64,000 bases of DNA from Diplonema japonicum (lineage: Eukaryota; Euglenozoa; Diplonemea; Diplonemida; Diplonemidae): positions 310,001 through 374,000 of the forward strand of contig OZ025722.1 of NCBI GenBank assembly GCA_964019335.1, given 5' to 3'. How positions within the stretch are numbered: the first letter of the stretch is position 1; each line of letters begins with the position of its first letter. Below, one piece after another: positions 36,388 to 47,106 of this stretch. The notes under the pieces are model-generated. The model searched no databases, was not told the DNA's origin, and saw only the letters and a program-made list of their open reading frames with translations. The position numbers and the translations under genes were made by a program.

Positions 36388-38913
36388 ATGGTGATGAAGC
36401 TGTCAGTGGCGCTGACGTCGTTGTCGTCATGCGGCATTCTCCTTGCAGCGGGCCTCACAGCGTACCTGACACTAAGCTTGTCAGAACAGATACAAAACGA
36501 CTTGGAGGACAGCAGGGACAAGGGCGTGGCACTATGCTTCGAGAGGGGGAACGAGAACGGAATCAAACTCGGCGGGGAGTTAGTGTCGAGCTCCATGGAG
36601 CTGTTGAAGTTGGACATGGAGAGCTTGTTCAGAAAGCCCGCTGTGATGGTTGAAACAACGATGAACTTACTTCTACTAGGACCTATCTCAGCGCAGGGGT
36701 TCAATGACTTCCGACGCCTGCAGTGGGGCTTGTTCGCGCCACAGATGAAGGCAGGCATCACGGAGATCGCATTAACGATGAGCTTAAACAACCGGACGAA
36801 CTACTTCCTCTCTTATGAGTTTGACCAAACACGCACGAACCCCCGCCCTTATGGTGCACACGCTCCGTTCTGTGCCGAAGTCGAGGAACTGCCCTTCCTC
36901 GAACTGTTCACCACACCATACGGTAAGAACTTCAAGGTATATTGGGGAAGCTGTGGACAAGACGGGCAGATCATCCGTCTAGACGGCAACGACACAAAAT
37001 GTGATTACAGTCGTTCGCCCATTGGGCGGTGCAGGGTGACAGGCGATATTGGATTCGCCGCACCACAGTTTCTGGCCGCGACGGAGAAGCGTAACTCCGC
37101 AACACCTGTAGTCATGTGGGCTCCTTTGGAACGTGCTAAGGGGTCTATCGACTCCATATCCGCTTTCGTTTCCTACCGTGCCGACCCTTCCCTCCCCTTC
37201 GCGCAGAACTCTGCCTGGTTCACCACCGCTGCCGGGATCGATTTGCTTGCGCTGCAGACCTACCTCAAAATCACGAACTTCGAAGGGGAGCGTCGGTACA
37301 TCGCGTACGTGAACCCTTGGGAAGGGGGCTGGGAGCTGCTGGCCCTGTCGCACGGCGACGCGCACCAGCCGACGATGACGAACATCACGGACCCCTTGAT
37401 CGCAGAGCACATCAACATCACACACTTCTCAAACGGTTCAGACGGCTTCACAACGTTGTTCAAAGAAGATCGTGAAACTATAACCTGGATCCACAACGGG
37501 GAGAAGTACTGGGCGAAGACGACAAACGTCCCCATCCTCGGAGGGCTGCAGGTGGGGCTCGCCGTGCTGGTCCCGCACGCCGAGGCACTCGCAACGATAA
37601 CCAACGCGACGGACATGGTGCAGTCGCAGATAGCACAGGAGAACAAGGATGTGGAGGACAAGCAGGACTTCATGCGGGGCACCTTGATCCCCGCTGTGAT
37701 GGTGCCTATGGTGTTTGTTCTCATCTCGGTGTTTGTTTTCTTCGCGTACAAGATCACGAGGCCGCTGGCGGTTCTTGCAGGGAACATGTCGCGTGTGAGC
37801 TCCATGGACCTGAACGGGATCGACAAGGACATCCCCATCTCCGCCATCGACGAGGTGGGCGCCATGCAGCGCTCTTTCATCCACATGTACGAGTCCATCG
37901 TGGAGTACAGGAACTACTTACCGGTCTCCATGCTTGACCAGCTGGCGGTTTCTTCAGACGACGAAGCGGACAAGAAATCCACAGATCAGAGGCACAAACC
38001 GTCGGGCGGATCTTCGATGACCTCCTCTGCGTACACCACACCCGACTACGGCACAGTGGGAGGGACAAGCAGCGGGGGGGGCGCAGCAGCGCTTCACGAC
38101 CAGATGCTGCGCAAGCGGCGGGTGACCATAACAGTGACGAATGTCTGCGACTGGCACAACAGGTTCGACACAGAGGCAGAGATGCTGGATTGCTTCAACA
38201 ACCTCCTCCCACACGTACTGAAGGTGTACACGACGCACTGCGGCACCCCCGACACCTTCTGCGGGGACCGCATGATGTGCTCCTTCAACGCTGTCCGCCC
38301 AATGTCGACACACTGCGTCGCTGCATGCAAAGCTATTCAAGGTGTGCAGCAACTGTGTCAGACGGTAGATGGGAGTCCTTTACGTCTGACGGCTGGGGTG
38401 GCAACAGGGCAGGTTCTTGTGGGGAATGTTGGGTGTGAAGGGATGAAGAAGTTCTCGATCTTTGGGACACGTGTGACGACGGTGTACGCACTGGAGAGGT
38501 ACTCGAGGCATGTGAACGCAACAGTAGCATGCAGCACGGCAGCCTTCAAAGAGGCGGAGACATCGTTCTATTTCCGAATGTTGGACAATGTGCTCTTCCG
38601 GAAGGCGAACCCACTTCCCACACCTGTCTACGAGCTGTGCCACCCTCGCATGTCCACAGCAGGCGACTCGGAATGGATGTACCAGATGCAGGAGGGTGCC
38701 TTTGCGGATCCTTGGCACCCTTGGAACAAGGCTTTCATGTTTATAATATCCAGCCCCCCCGACTGGGCTGGTGCGGAAGCGCTGATTGATGCGATCTCGA
38801 AAATCCCACACGAGGAGACGACATACAAGAAGGCACAGGACATCGCAAAGAACAGGCTTGTGAACTGCATTAGGGGAAGGGAGTACCAAACAGTTGAGAT
38901 CCTCTTTCACTAG
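36388..38913 (+). CDS. Receptor-type class III cyclase homologue (sensor-HAMP-cyclase), paralogue 2
   Basis: An 841-residue protein, ATG at 36388 directly after an A12 run. It has the same architecture as the gene at 28121: N-terminal membrane helix, extracellular sensor, second membrane helix, HAMP, linker, cyclase homology domain with GDRMMCSF, and a conserved tail. The outer sensor (about residues 60-290) is strongly different from paralogue 1 (for example VETTMNLLLLGP here), while 37259-37915 is base-for-base the same by eye as 28992-29648. The catalytic changes (VTNV, VTTVYALE) are shared, so both copies descend from an already altered domain. The two genes probably sense different ligands and feed the same intracellular output. 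Confidence 0.85.
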   Translation: MVMKLSVALTSLSSCGILLAAGLTAYLTLSLSEQIQNDLEDSRDKGVALCFERGNENGIKLGGELVSSSMELLKLDMESLFRKPAVMVETTMNLLLLGPISAQGFNDFRRLQWGLFAPQMKAGITEIALTMSLNNRTNYFLSYEFDQTRTNPRPYGAHAPFCAEVEELPFLELFTTPYGKNFKVYWGSCGQDGQIIRLDGNDTKCDYSRSPIGRCRVTGDIGFAAPQFLAATEKRNSATPVVMWAPLERAKGSIDSISAFVSYRADPSLPFAQNSAWFTTAAGIDLLALQTYLKITNFEGERRYIAYVNPWEGGWELLALSHGDAHQPTMTNITDPLIAEHINITHFSNGSDGFTTLFKEDRETITWIHNGEKYWAKTTNVPILGGLQVGLAVLVPHAEALATITNATDMVQSQIAQENKDVEDKQDFMRGTLIPAVMVPMVFVLISVFVFFAYKITRPLAVLAGNMSRVSSMDLNGIDKDIPISAIDEVGAMQRSFIHMYESIVEYRNYLPVSMLDQLAVSSDDEADKKSTDQRHKPSGGSSMTSSAYTTPDYGTVGGTSSGGGAAALHDQMLRKRRVTITVTNVCDWHNRFDTEAEMLDCFNNLLPHVLKVYTTHCGTPDTFCGDRMMCSFNAVRPMSTHCVAACKAIQGVQQLCQTVDGSPLRLTAGVATGQVLVGNVGCEGMKKFSIFGTRVTTVYALERYSRHVNATVACSTAAFKEAETSFYFRMLDNVLFRKANPLPTPVYELCHPRMSTAGDSEWMYQMQEGAFADPWHPWNKAFMFIISSPPDWAGAEALIDAISKIPHEETTYKKAQDIAKNRLVNCIRGREYQTVEILFH

Positions 38914-39118
38914 TTTTTTTTTTTTTTTGTTTTAACAATATTATTGTCGAGACTAAAAACTAGTTGATGGCAGCGTAATGAGCTATTTTATTAGTAAAAT
39001 TCCGCTCGTGCGCACAAACAAATGGAGCGCCAAACTAGTTTTTTTTTGTTTTTTTTTTTTTCAGGGAAAAAAAAAAAAAAAAAAAAAGAGCCAACAATCA
39101 ACGGACTTTTTTTTTTTT

Positions 39119-39149
<31 letters not shown>

Positions 39150-39823
39150 GCGAGAGAAACAAAACAATACAAAAAAAGAAAAAGAAAAAGAAAAGGGAAT
39201 AGTGTGAATGTATTCTCAATAAAAAAACCGTGGGTTATTCCCTCCCCCGAAGAGCAGGAAGAAGAAAGAAATGCTTGCGTAAAGGGGTTTTTCTTGCATT
39301 ATTTTTTTCTTGAGGGAAAAGTGGAAAGTTCCCTTTTGGACAAAGCCGTGTCACATTATCTAGGAAGAGAGCTTTATAAGAGTTAAATTCACAATAGCAA
39401 AAAAGAAAAGAAAGAAAACATAATAGCTGTGAAGCGAAAAAAAATCCGGAAGAAAAAAAAAAAAGAAATATCCGAGCTTTTGTGGGGTTTGTCACTGCGA
39501 CATGTTTCTCTTTCGGCATTTTTCTCCACCTTATGGGCAGAACACTATCTTCAAGAAGGGCCTTTGTATGTCAGCTTCAGAGGCAGAATGTGTGGACCCT
39601 TGGCGTCCTTTGGGTACCCGCTTCGTTGGGGGTTTTGAAAAATGAGGAGTAGTACCCTCCCCAAGCCGAAAATGCCGGTGGAGAAAAATATCCGGTTTTT
39701 TTTTTCTTCGCCTTACAGTAATTTTCCATTTCCACCCAAACAATGGCCTCGTGTTTTTTCTTTTTCTTTTTTTTTTTTTTTTTCTCAGGCGTCCTGCCAC
39801 ATACCGCAGGTACCCTTAAATGT

Positions 39824-39860
<37 letters not shown>

Positions 39861-41174
39861 GAAATCAAAAAAAAAAGAAAAAGAAAATGTCACAAAAAAA
39901 AGAAAGAAAAAAAGAAACAGAAATAAAAAAAAGGCAGGGGGGAAAAAAAAAGGAAAAGAAAAAGCCCTTCCCCCCCCCCCCCCCTCTCCTGTCTAACAAC
40001 TTGCATTCCTCCTTACGTACGATCACAAGAAAAGTTCCCCAAAAAAAAGAATCATCTCTTTTTTTTTTTTTTTTTGGGATGGTTTTCTATATTTTATGTC
40101 GTCTCCCCCCCCCCCCCCCCCCCACTCAACGGTGTTTTGCTTACACAGAATCTCAAACAGAATGTGATGCAAGGTTTGGGGACCCAATTTCACTCTGCGG
40201 CCAAAACGTTTTCAGTACGGAATAGAACAAAACGAAGAAAAAAGAAAATGTTGGCCCTCCAAAGAACCCCCCCCCCCCCCCCCCCAATTCGAACCGTTGT
40301 GGAAGGGGAAAAAAAAAAAGAAGAAGAAACTGGGCAACGGAGAGAAGAAGATTAAAGTGTCCGTTTGCAGCGGACATGCCGATGAGGTGAACCCGCTGTT
40401 GAATGGGGATAGGGGGGCGTCTCAGGGACTTTAACTCAATCTCTATCTGATATTTTTTCCACCCCCCCCCCCCCCCCCTCGATTCTCAGAGGCCCGTTAA
40501 AGAGGCTCAATATCCCTGCTGTGCTCTGTGGCAACGCTCCCCCCCACTCTCTCTTATTTTATAAATTCTGAACGAGGTGGGGCAGTTGTTTAACAGTTCT
40601 TTGTTTTTTTTTTTTTTTTTTTTTTTTTTTTGTTTTCTTATCCTTCTTTGTTTTTGTTTGTTTGCTTGTTTTTTTTTTCTACACCCCCCTTCGTCACCCA
40701 CGTAATGACCCTTTCTTTTTTTTTTCTGCATTGGCGAAAAGGAAAAAAAAAAAAAACGGGAAAAAAAAGAGGGGGGAAAAAAATTTTTTTTAAAGAGGGT
40801 TTCATTCATGCACTGGAGATTAGCTTTTTTAATGAAGCCCCTCATATTTTTAAACAAATAAAAATAAAAAAAAAAAGATCTCGATTCCCGAAATTTCGAA
40901 CTGGTGTCCAAAATATCTTTTTTTTTTTTTTTTTTTTTTCCATCAAATATTATTAATCCTCTAATATTATTATTAGCAATTTGGTCAAGTGCAGTGAATG
41001 TCTCAAATGACGAATGGGTGTGAAAAAAAAAAAAAAAAAAAAAAAATGGAAACTCTAGTTAAGATTATAGTTCTTTTTTTTTTGTTGTTTGTGGCCGGGA
41101 AGTACTCTCCAAATCTGCTGGGGCACTAGTAGGAGCCATTGAAGGGTGCCTCTCGCCTGATGAGGTCAGCACCT

Positions 41175-41285
41175 GAGGAGCCGCGAGATATGACCGAAAC
41201 TGAGAGCTACCTAGTACTGACCACACCCCTTCCCCCTTTTAGGGCATGCGGCTTTCGTCTCGGGGGCTTGCATGTTAGTTTGAGT
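41175..41285 (+). repeat. Dispersed repeat R7, copy 2 of 2
   Basis: GAAACTGAGAGCTACCTAGT, ACTGACCACACCCCTTCCC, AGGGCATGCGGCTTTCGTCT; matches the copy at 31810 with scattered changes. Confidence 0.75.
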
Positions 41286-41404
41286 TTTGTTTTTGTTTTC
41301 TTCTTCTCTTTTTTTTTTTTTTTTTTTCCCGTTCCTCCCTTTTTTTTTTTTTTTTTTCAGAAATCGCACACCCCCCGTGCCACGAACACTGTAAAGTGAA
41401 AAAC

Positions 41405-41435
<31 letters not shown>

Positions 41436-41745
41436 CCCATAAATTGTCTCTCTTTTTTTTCTTTTTTCTTCCGGTCGGGAATACTGGAAGTTGTCGCGCC
41501 AGAAATGGGCTTGTGCATCATCTGCGCCAGACAGCAAGCCGCTTTATGAACTCCTGCACACTGAGAATGCTATCGATTTTTTAGAGAGGTGGGGGGGGGG
41601 GGGGAGAGAAAAAAAAGAATCTTCTTGAAGGGAACTCGAGGAGCTTCTGGGGGAAAAAAAAAAAGAAATACATTATGTGAACAAGCCTATCGACACCTAT
41701 AGTCGTTGAGGGGAGGATAAGTGCCCGAAATATTCTTTTTTTTTT

Positions 41746-41777
<32 letters not shown>

Positions 41778-42185
41778 TTTTGAGAATTATCGAAGCAAGA
41801 GCTTTCCCCTCCCCTTCCCCATCATGTGAGTTATTTTCCCCACTATCCACCTGGGTGCCCTGTGGCCCCGCGTGAACCTATGCACCTTCTGATTGATCTA
41901 GAAAAGGTGGCTCTCCCGGTGGGGTGGGTAGAGAAAAAAAAAAAAGAATAGAAAAGAAAGTCCTACTTTATCTTAAAAGATTACGAGGTTTTTTTTTTTT
42001 AAGACAAAAAAAAAGGGGGGGGGGGGGAAGAGAGGGAAAAAAAAAACAAAATCTATTTATTTTTTAAGTCTTTTTGGAGAAGAATATTTCTAGACGACCC
42101 ATATCCCGGGGAGAAAGTCCATGAAACCTAAAAGTCTAAAACCCATTAAGCAGGGTCTTAAATGGCTGAGAGAAGTTAACTGCTA

Positions 42186-42226
<41 letters not shown>

Positions 42227-42317
42227 TAAAGTTGGGGGTTGTGGCTGTAATTTTTCTCCCCTTTTTTTTCGTTCTCTTCTCTGCATTCGCTTCAATGATC
42301 CTTCAAAAAAAAAAAAG

Positions 42318-42350
<33 letters not shown>

Positions 42351-42398
42351 AAAGAAGAGAGAGGTAGAAGAAATATTGTAATGACTAGTATGATATTT

Positions 42399-42896
42399 TA
42401 CTTAACTTTTGCAAAGTTAAATGAGGAAATTTCGGATTCTTGTGAACCCTTTATGTTCATTTCTGCGGGATATTCACATTGATGTAAACTAAGCCTGATT
42501 GCCTGAGACGGACGATGTCAAATTGACAGAATTCTGTAGGTTTTGTGTAATTTGTGTCGGCACTTGATCATAGCTCTTCAGAAACTGCTGGTTTTGTGCA
42601 GGGGCTTGATCAGATCTGACTTCCAGCCAAAATAGCAGGTTCCTTCATCAACAAGGTATTGTGCAAAAGAACGTCTGTATGCATGGCCAGTGTAATTTTC
42701 GGCATTTGCCAGCCTCAGGTGTGATGTTTGGTGGCTCGGTGGTAAAGTGCCCGAAAATTGCTCAGAGTAAAAATCAGATTTTACTGCACTTTTTTAAGCC
42801 AAATTCGGCCTATTACTTTGCATTTATTCTTCACTTTGCATTTACTTTTATGGCTCTTTAGAAATTTCCTCATGTTACTTTGCGGAATTAAATAGG
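42399..42896. mobile_element. MITE-like element with ~35-bp terminal inverted repeats
   Basis: Left end 42399-42433 (core GCAAAGTTAAATGAGGAAAT-TTC) is the inverted match of right end 42863-42896 (core GAAATTTCCTCATGTTACTT-TGC); in the 23-bp core only two bases differ. The ~430-bp interior has no long open frame and includes a tRNA box-A-like TGGCTCGGTGGTAAAGTGC and a small hairpin AGTAAAA/TTTTACT. I could not see a clear target-site duplication, because the flanks are low complexity. Confidence 0.55.
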
Positions 42897-43608
42897 GGGA
42901 AAAAAAAAAAAAAATGACAAATAGAAAGAAACAATTGAAAAATAAAAGGGGGGAGGGAAAAAAAAAAAGAAGAAACACGGATACACGCGTGGCGTAATCT
43001 TTCCCACGAAATTATTTCGCTCCACCTTCTTTTTTTTTTTTTTTTCTCTCTCTTTTTTTTTTTTTTTTAATTCTTACTTACAGTGTTATGGGAGAAATAG
43101 CTATTTACTTACTGAACCTCAAAAAGTTTCCCGATTTACCACCGACGTCCGTGGTAAAAATACGGAGCCGAGAGAGGCAAATGTAGGGTTTCCTGGTGGT
43201 TGAAGTGTTACGTTTTTAAGGTTTTTAGAAGAAAAAGAAAATAAAGAAAATAAATATAACCCCCCCCCCCCTCCATCAATAATAAGTTCAAGCCCCGCTT
43301 TTTTATTTTTTTGCTCCCCCTCCCCCTCTCTTCTTTGTCCGAGCCAACAAGCGGCCTTTCAAGCAGGTACTTTCTTTTTTTTGTTCAAGTGTCTTGGAAA
43401 GGAATAGAAGGAAAGGAGAAAAAAAAAAAAAAAAGAGGAGATAGTGAAACCGAAAGGGCGCGTGTGCTGGAAAAAAAAAAAAAAAAAATACACCTAAGGA
43501 CGTCGTCGTCTATTATTATTCCTACACATATGCGACAACTCTACAAAAAAAAATGGGGCTTTGATTGCAACACTAGGTGGCGTTAAGCGTGCAACGAAGC
43601 ACGAAATA

Positions 43609-43881
43609 CCTACTTGATTACAGGGGGCGCTCCTCGGCCGAGCAGTAGCTTCTTCTGCGTTCCGCGTCGTGTCCTTAATGCATGCGGTGTGCTCAACCTA
43701 GCCGGGGCGTCCCGGGTAACCAAGATTCTGCGCTCGTGCAGTTTGCTGCCTGTTCGTCACCCTGAGCATCTGCGATACGTTCTTCCACTCGGGCGCTACC
43801 GGTGATGACCGACGAGGAGGTCAACAGCGAACAACACATCTGATGTACTTCTTATATTTCCATGTTATCCCCACCACCTAA
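43609..43881 (-). repeat. Dispersed repeat R5, inverted arm
   Basis: Reverse complement of 34208-34472: CTACTTGATTACAGGGGGCG at one end and CATGTTATCCCCACCACCTA at the other. Confidence 0.75.
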
Positions 43882-44030
43882 AAAAAAAAAACAAAAAAAA
43901 AAAAAGAAAGAAAAATAAGAAATCCAAAAAAAAAAAAGTTTTTTTTTTTTTTTTTTTTTTTTTCCAAGCTGTATTCACTTGAAATTTCGGCAATTTTTCA
44001 TAATAAATAACTACTGTATTTTTCTTTTTG

Positions 44031-44130
44031 CTACCGCAGAACGGTGACCGATTAATGTGAATTTCTTCCTGAACAGTGGCGCACCCCCCCCCCCCCCCCC
44101 CCCCCCCCATGCACACTGAAGTTTTATCGA
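44031..44130 (+). repeat. R2 retroelement 3' end, truncated copy
   Basis: ACCGCAGAACGGTGACCGAT, ATGTGAATTTCTTCCTGAAC, a C-run, then CATGCACACTGAAGTTTTAT. It matches the 3' end of the element at 25334-26090. Confidence 0.7.
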
Positions 44131-44979
44131 GTTTGCAGCACGCTGCACACGCATAATGAGTCTTTGACTTGTCGCGGCAGACAAAAAAAAGGTTTTTCTT
44201 TTTTTTTTTTTTTTTTTTTTTTCCCCCTCCTCAAAACGTCTACTTTCATTCAGTAGTCACATCTCTCACCCTTACTTTGGCACCCCCGTTACTTTTCAAA
44301 AGAAAAAAAAAAAAAAAGAAGAAGAAAGAGTGCGTTTCCACCCGCGCTTTTCAATCACAGGAGGCCACGGGGAGGTTGAATGAAGTAAAAAAAAGAATGA
44401 GAGAACGAGATTGTAGGAAGAAAAAAAAACCCCCCGATAAAAACTGTAAAAACGGGGGGGGGGGGGGGGGGGTGCTGGGCTGAAAAAGGTATCCGAGCGA
44501 AAGGAGAATTTCTTGAAGGCCGTTGGAGGAATCAGGGAAATTTGTCAGCTCAACATCCCCCCCCCCCCCCCCACTTTTTGCAGTATCAAAAAAAAAAAAA
44601 AAAAAAAGCGAAAGAACAAAAAAAAAAAGATCCTCCCTGCTCCTCCCTCTTCTCTTTCCTCATCCCTACACGACGACAGTTACAGTTTCTTTTTTTTTTC
44701 CTTCATGCACATCTATCTATTATCTATTATTTGTTCACACTATCTATTCTAACACAAGTATGTTCACTCCCCCCCTTTCCCTTCCCTTTATTTCCCCCCG
44801 CCCCCCCCAACATGTTCCATCAAGCTTGCAATATTTCTTTTTTAATTCTCACCGAACTGAGGAAAATGGAGGGAAAAATGGGGTGTCCCACAACTCCATT
44901 TATATACTTTACAAAAAAAAAGGGGGGGAAAGAGGGGGGAGGGGGGAGAAAGCAAAGGTGGATCTCCCACCACACAAAA

Positions 44980-47106
44980 ATGGCATCTTCATATGTCACA
45001 CAAATGCCTGCTTTCGGAGGTCAGCAGAAGGGAATATTCGGAAGTTACGGAGAAAGGCAAATCTCTAACGATGAATCGTACGGGAGAATGGTGCTGGAAC
45101 AGGTGGAGCGAGGTCTACGAGGGGATCTGGAGCAAAACGCCACGGGGCTTCTAAGAAAAACAGAAGCCCACGCCATCGCAAGGAAACAAGAGGCACGATG
45201 GAGGAAACAGGTCTCGGTATTCGCGGTTGAAGAGCAAATCGAACGAGACTACCTCCTCGGCAAAGAACGCACCCGACGAACCTTCAAATACCTATTCGTT
45301 AAAGAGTCCGCTGCACGTTACGATATACAATGTGAGGAGCAATGGAAACACCGCCACGATATATGCGTCGCCGGAACCTCGCTCAACAACTTCGCGGGAA
45401 AATGTTTACATTTGATGAGATCAATTTACATGAAGGAAATTTCAGGCAGGCAGGCTATCAACGACACGGAAAAGAGAGACCTTCATGAAGTCATGTTGGA
45501 ACATGTTGCTTCAAGCGTCAAAATAGAAGCTGATTTTCAGATTCGCTGTGCCTCGAAAATCCCTGTGAAAAAAGAAGCCGTACCAGTCGGTTTAACCCCC
45601 ACCCCGCCTGTACAGCTCCCGTCGTTTATGGCGGATGCAGGGCTTGACTCATCGTGCTCAGATGTACCGCCTCGAAGGGAGTATATCAACGCAAGGTTTC
45701 GAACAGCAACGCCGCTGCTGACACAGCACACACCCCCAGCAGGGTTTCGTCCGACCTTGCCGTCAAGGCCAAAGACAGCAACGGTCAAACCAACGCCGAG
45801 GCATCAGGTTGTTGCGGTGTTTTTGAACCATTCTTACAGCAGCTTGGTCGGCAACAAGGAGTCGCGTGGTCGAGACGCCATTGTTTTACAAGAGGTCGAG
45901 GAACGTTCCGACCTGCACCTCTCGCACGGTACCACGGAGCTGCAGATTTTGTCGAACACCAAGCCTTCGATTCCCTTTTACAAAGCAGGGGAGGAGGACT
46001 GCGACAAAAAACATATGACGCAACGCAAGCTCACCGCGAAGGAGTACGTCACCGCGATGCGGCAGTCGCTAGCTGACATGTTGAGGACTGGCGGCGACAC
46101 GAAGCTCTCGGCGACCGGTGCGCAGGAGTTCATCGACTTGAAAGAGAAGCGATCCAACAACAACGAAACTATGGACGCAGACACCGCAGCAGCAAGAATA
46201 CAACGAAACTGGCGGCGCCACCTTGCCGTGGAACACCGCAACACGCTACAACACAACCTCCGCACAATGCTCCACCAGGACAACGTGACTGCCGCTTTAA
46301 AAATCATCACTCAAGGCGTGCTCATCTACAACGCAAGGCGGGAGCTACGCGAGCGGGCGAGAAAGGTTCTAGAAAGCATTGTGTCAGAGCAACGCTGCGA
46401 AGCGGCAAGCCGCATACAGGGCTTTACAAGAATGGTCAAAGCGAAACAGACGAAGCAGGACAGACAACTACGTATTTCCAAACACGTGAAGAACCTTATG
46501 GAGGGAACAGAAGAAAAGGAACCACGATTCGCCCGCTTTGCGTCAACTATTCAGCTTGCGTACAGGCAACACGCTGCAAGGAACGCTTTAAAAACCCGAC
46601 AGACTGCCGTTCTCAACCACCTCAAACGGGAAATTGCTGCGTACTCCCTCCAACGCACCCTCGGCACATTCGCCGCACGGAAAGAAGCCAGGAAACGGCG
46701 TAGTGCTATAAAACAGTACATTGGAAAGATGAACAAAGGTGCTCCGGACAAGAAGGACATCGCCGCCACTAGAATACAGACGATCGCAAGGGGGTACCTT
46801 GCCAGAAGGCTTCTGCGGGCAAAGCGTCGCGAGATGACGAAGTACTTCATTGCTGAGGAGATACCCTGCACGGAGGCGGCCAGAAAAGAGTTGGAGAACA
46901 TCGGAAACAAGGTGCCGGACATGTTGTTCGAAACGCTAAGCAGTCGTCCTTCATGCAGCGTGTGTCAAGATAATTGGTTTTGTCTTTCTGTGCTTCAAGC
47001 TGCCGTACAGGTGTGCATGCAGGGGGGGGGGGGGGGGGGGGGTGGGGGTAAGGGGGTGTTTTCCCCACTTTTCTGTAAACCGTGGTCGCTGTCTGCATAC
47101 AAATAA
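44980..47106 (+). CDS. IQ-motif (calmodulin-binding) protein
   Basis: A 708-residue protein starting MASSYVTQMPAFGG at 44980; earlier in-frame ATGs would give only low-complexity translation. The N-terminal half is highly charged and helical (ARKQEARWRKQ, QIERDYLLGKERTRRTFKYL), the middle is Pro-rich, and the C-terminal third has about four IQ motifs: AAARIQRNWRRHLA, AASRIQGFTRMVKAK, FASTIQLAYRQHAA and AATRIQTIARGYLARR. IQ motifs bind calmodulin or related light chains without needing Ca2+. The layout suggests a cytoskeletal or flagellar scaffold. The C-terminus is uncertain: it reads through an 18-G run as poly-Gly, and 47011-47052 has the form of a short GT-AG intron whose removal keeps the frame. 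Confidence 0.75.
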   Translation: MASSYVTQMPAFGGQQKGIFGSYGERQISNDESYGRMVLEQVERGLRGDLEQNATGLLRKTEAHAIARKQEARWRKQVSVFAVEEQIERDYLLGKERTRRTFKYLFVKESAARYDIQCEEQWKHRHDICVAGTSLNNFAGKCLHLMRSIYMKEISGRQAINDTEKRDLHEVMLEHVASSVKIEADFQIRCASKIPVKKEAVPVGLTPTPPVQLPSFMADAGLDSSCSDVPPRREYINARFRTATPLLTQHTPPAGFRPTLPSRPKTATVKPTPRHQVVAVFLNHSYSSLVGNKESRGRDAIVLQEVEERSDLHLSHGTTELQILSNTKPSIPFYKAGEEDCDKKHMTQRKLTAKEYVTAMRQSLADMLRTGGDTKLSATGAQEFIDLKEKRSNNNETMDADTAAARIQRNWRRHLAVEHRNTLQHNLRTMLHQDNVTAALKIITQGVLIYNARRELRERARKVLESIVSEQRCEAASRIQGFTRMVKAKQTKQDRQLRISKHVKNLMEGTEEKEPRFARFASTIQLAYRQHAARNALKTRQTAVLNHLKREIAAYSLQRTLGTFAARKEARKRRSAIKQYIGKMNKGAPDKKDIAATRIQTIARGYLARRLLRAKRREMTKYFIAEEIPCTEAARKELENIGNKVPDMLFETLSSRPSCSVCQDNWFCLSVLQAAVQVCMQGGGGGGGGGKGVFSPLFCKPWSLSAYK

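Larger units (their letters stand above)
38914..44979. other. 6-kb gene-free, repeat-rich region
   Basis: No credible gene. Contains R3 copy 2 (39787-39826), many C/T/A/G runs, a short perfect hairpin TGTCCG/CGGACA at about 40357-40375, R7 copy 2 (41175-41285), a short R2 end (41524-41580), a MITE-like element (42399-42896), the inverted arm of R5 (43609-43881), and an R2 end (44031-44130). It ends in a mixed pyrimidine and purine tract before the IQ-protein start. Confidence 0.6.

Noticed and set aside
29171-37898. Antisense frames of 148 and 212 codons present twice
   Set aside because: Identical because the underlying cyclase blocks are identical; they are antisense shadows, not genes.
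44542-44979. Earlier start for the IQ protein
   Set aside because: The upstream frame translates C-, A- and T-runs; the ATG at 44980 begins ordinary protein sequence.
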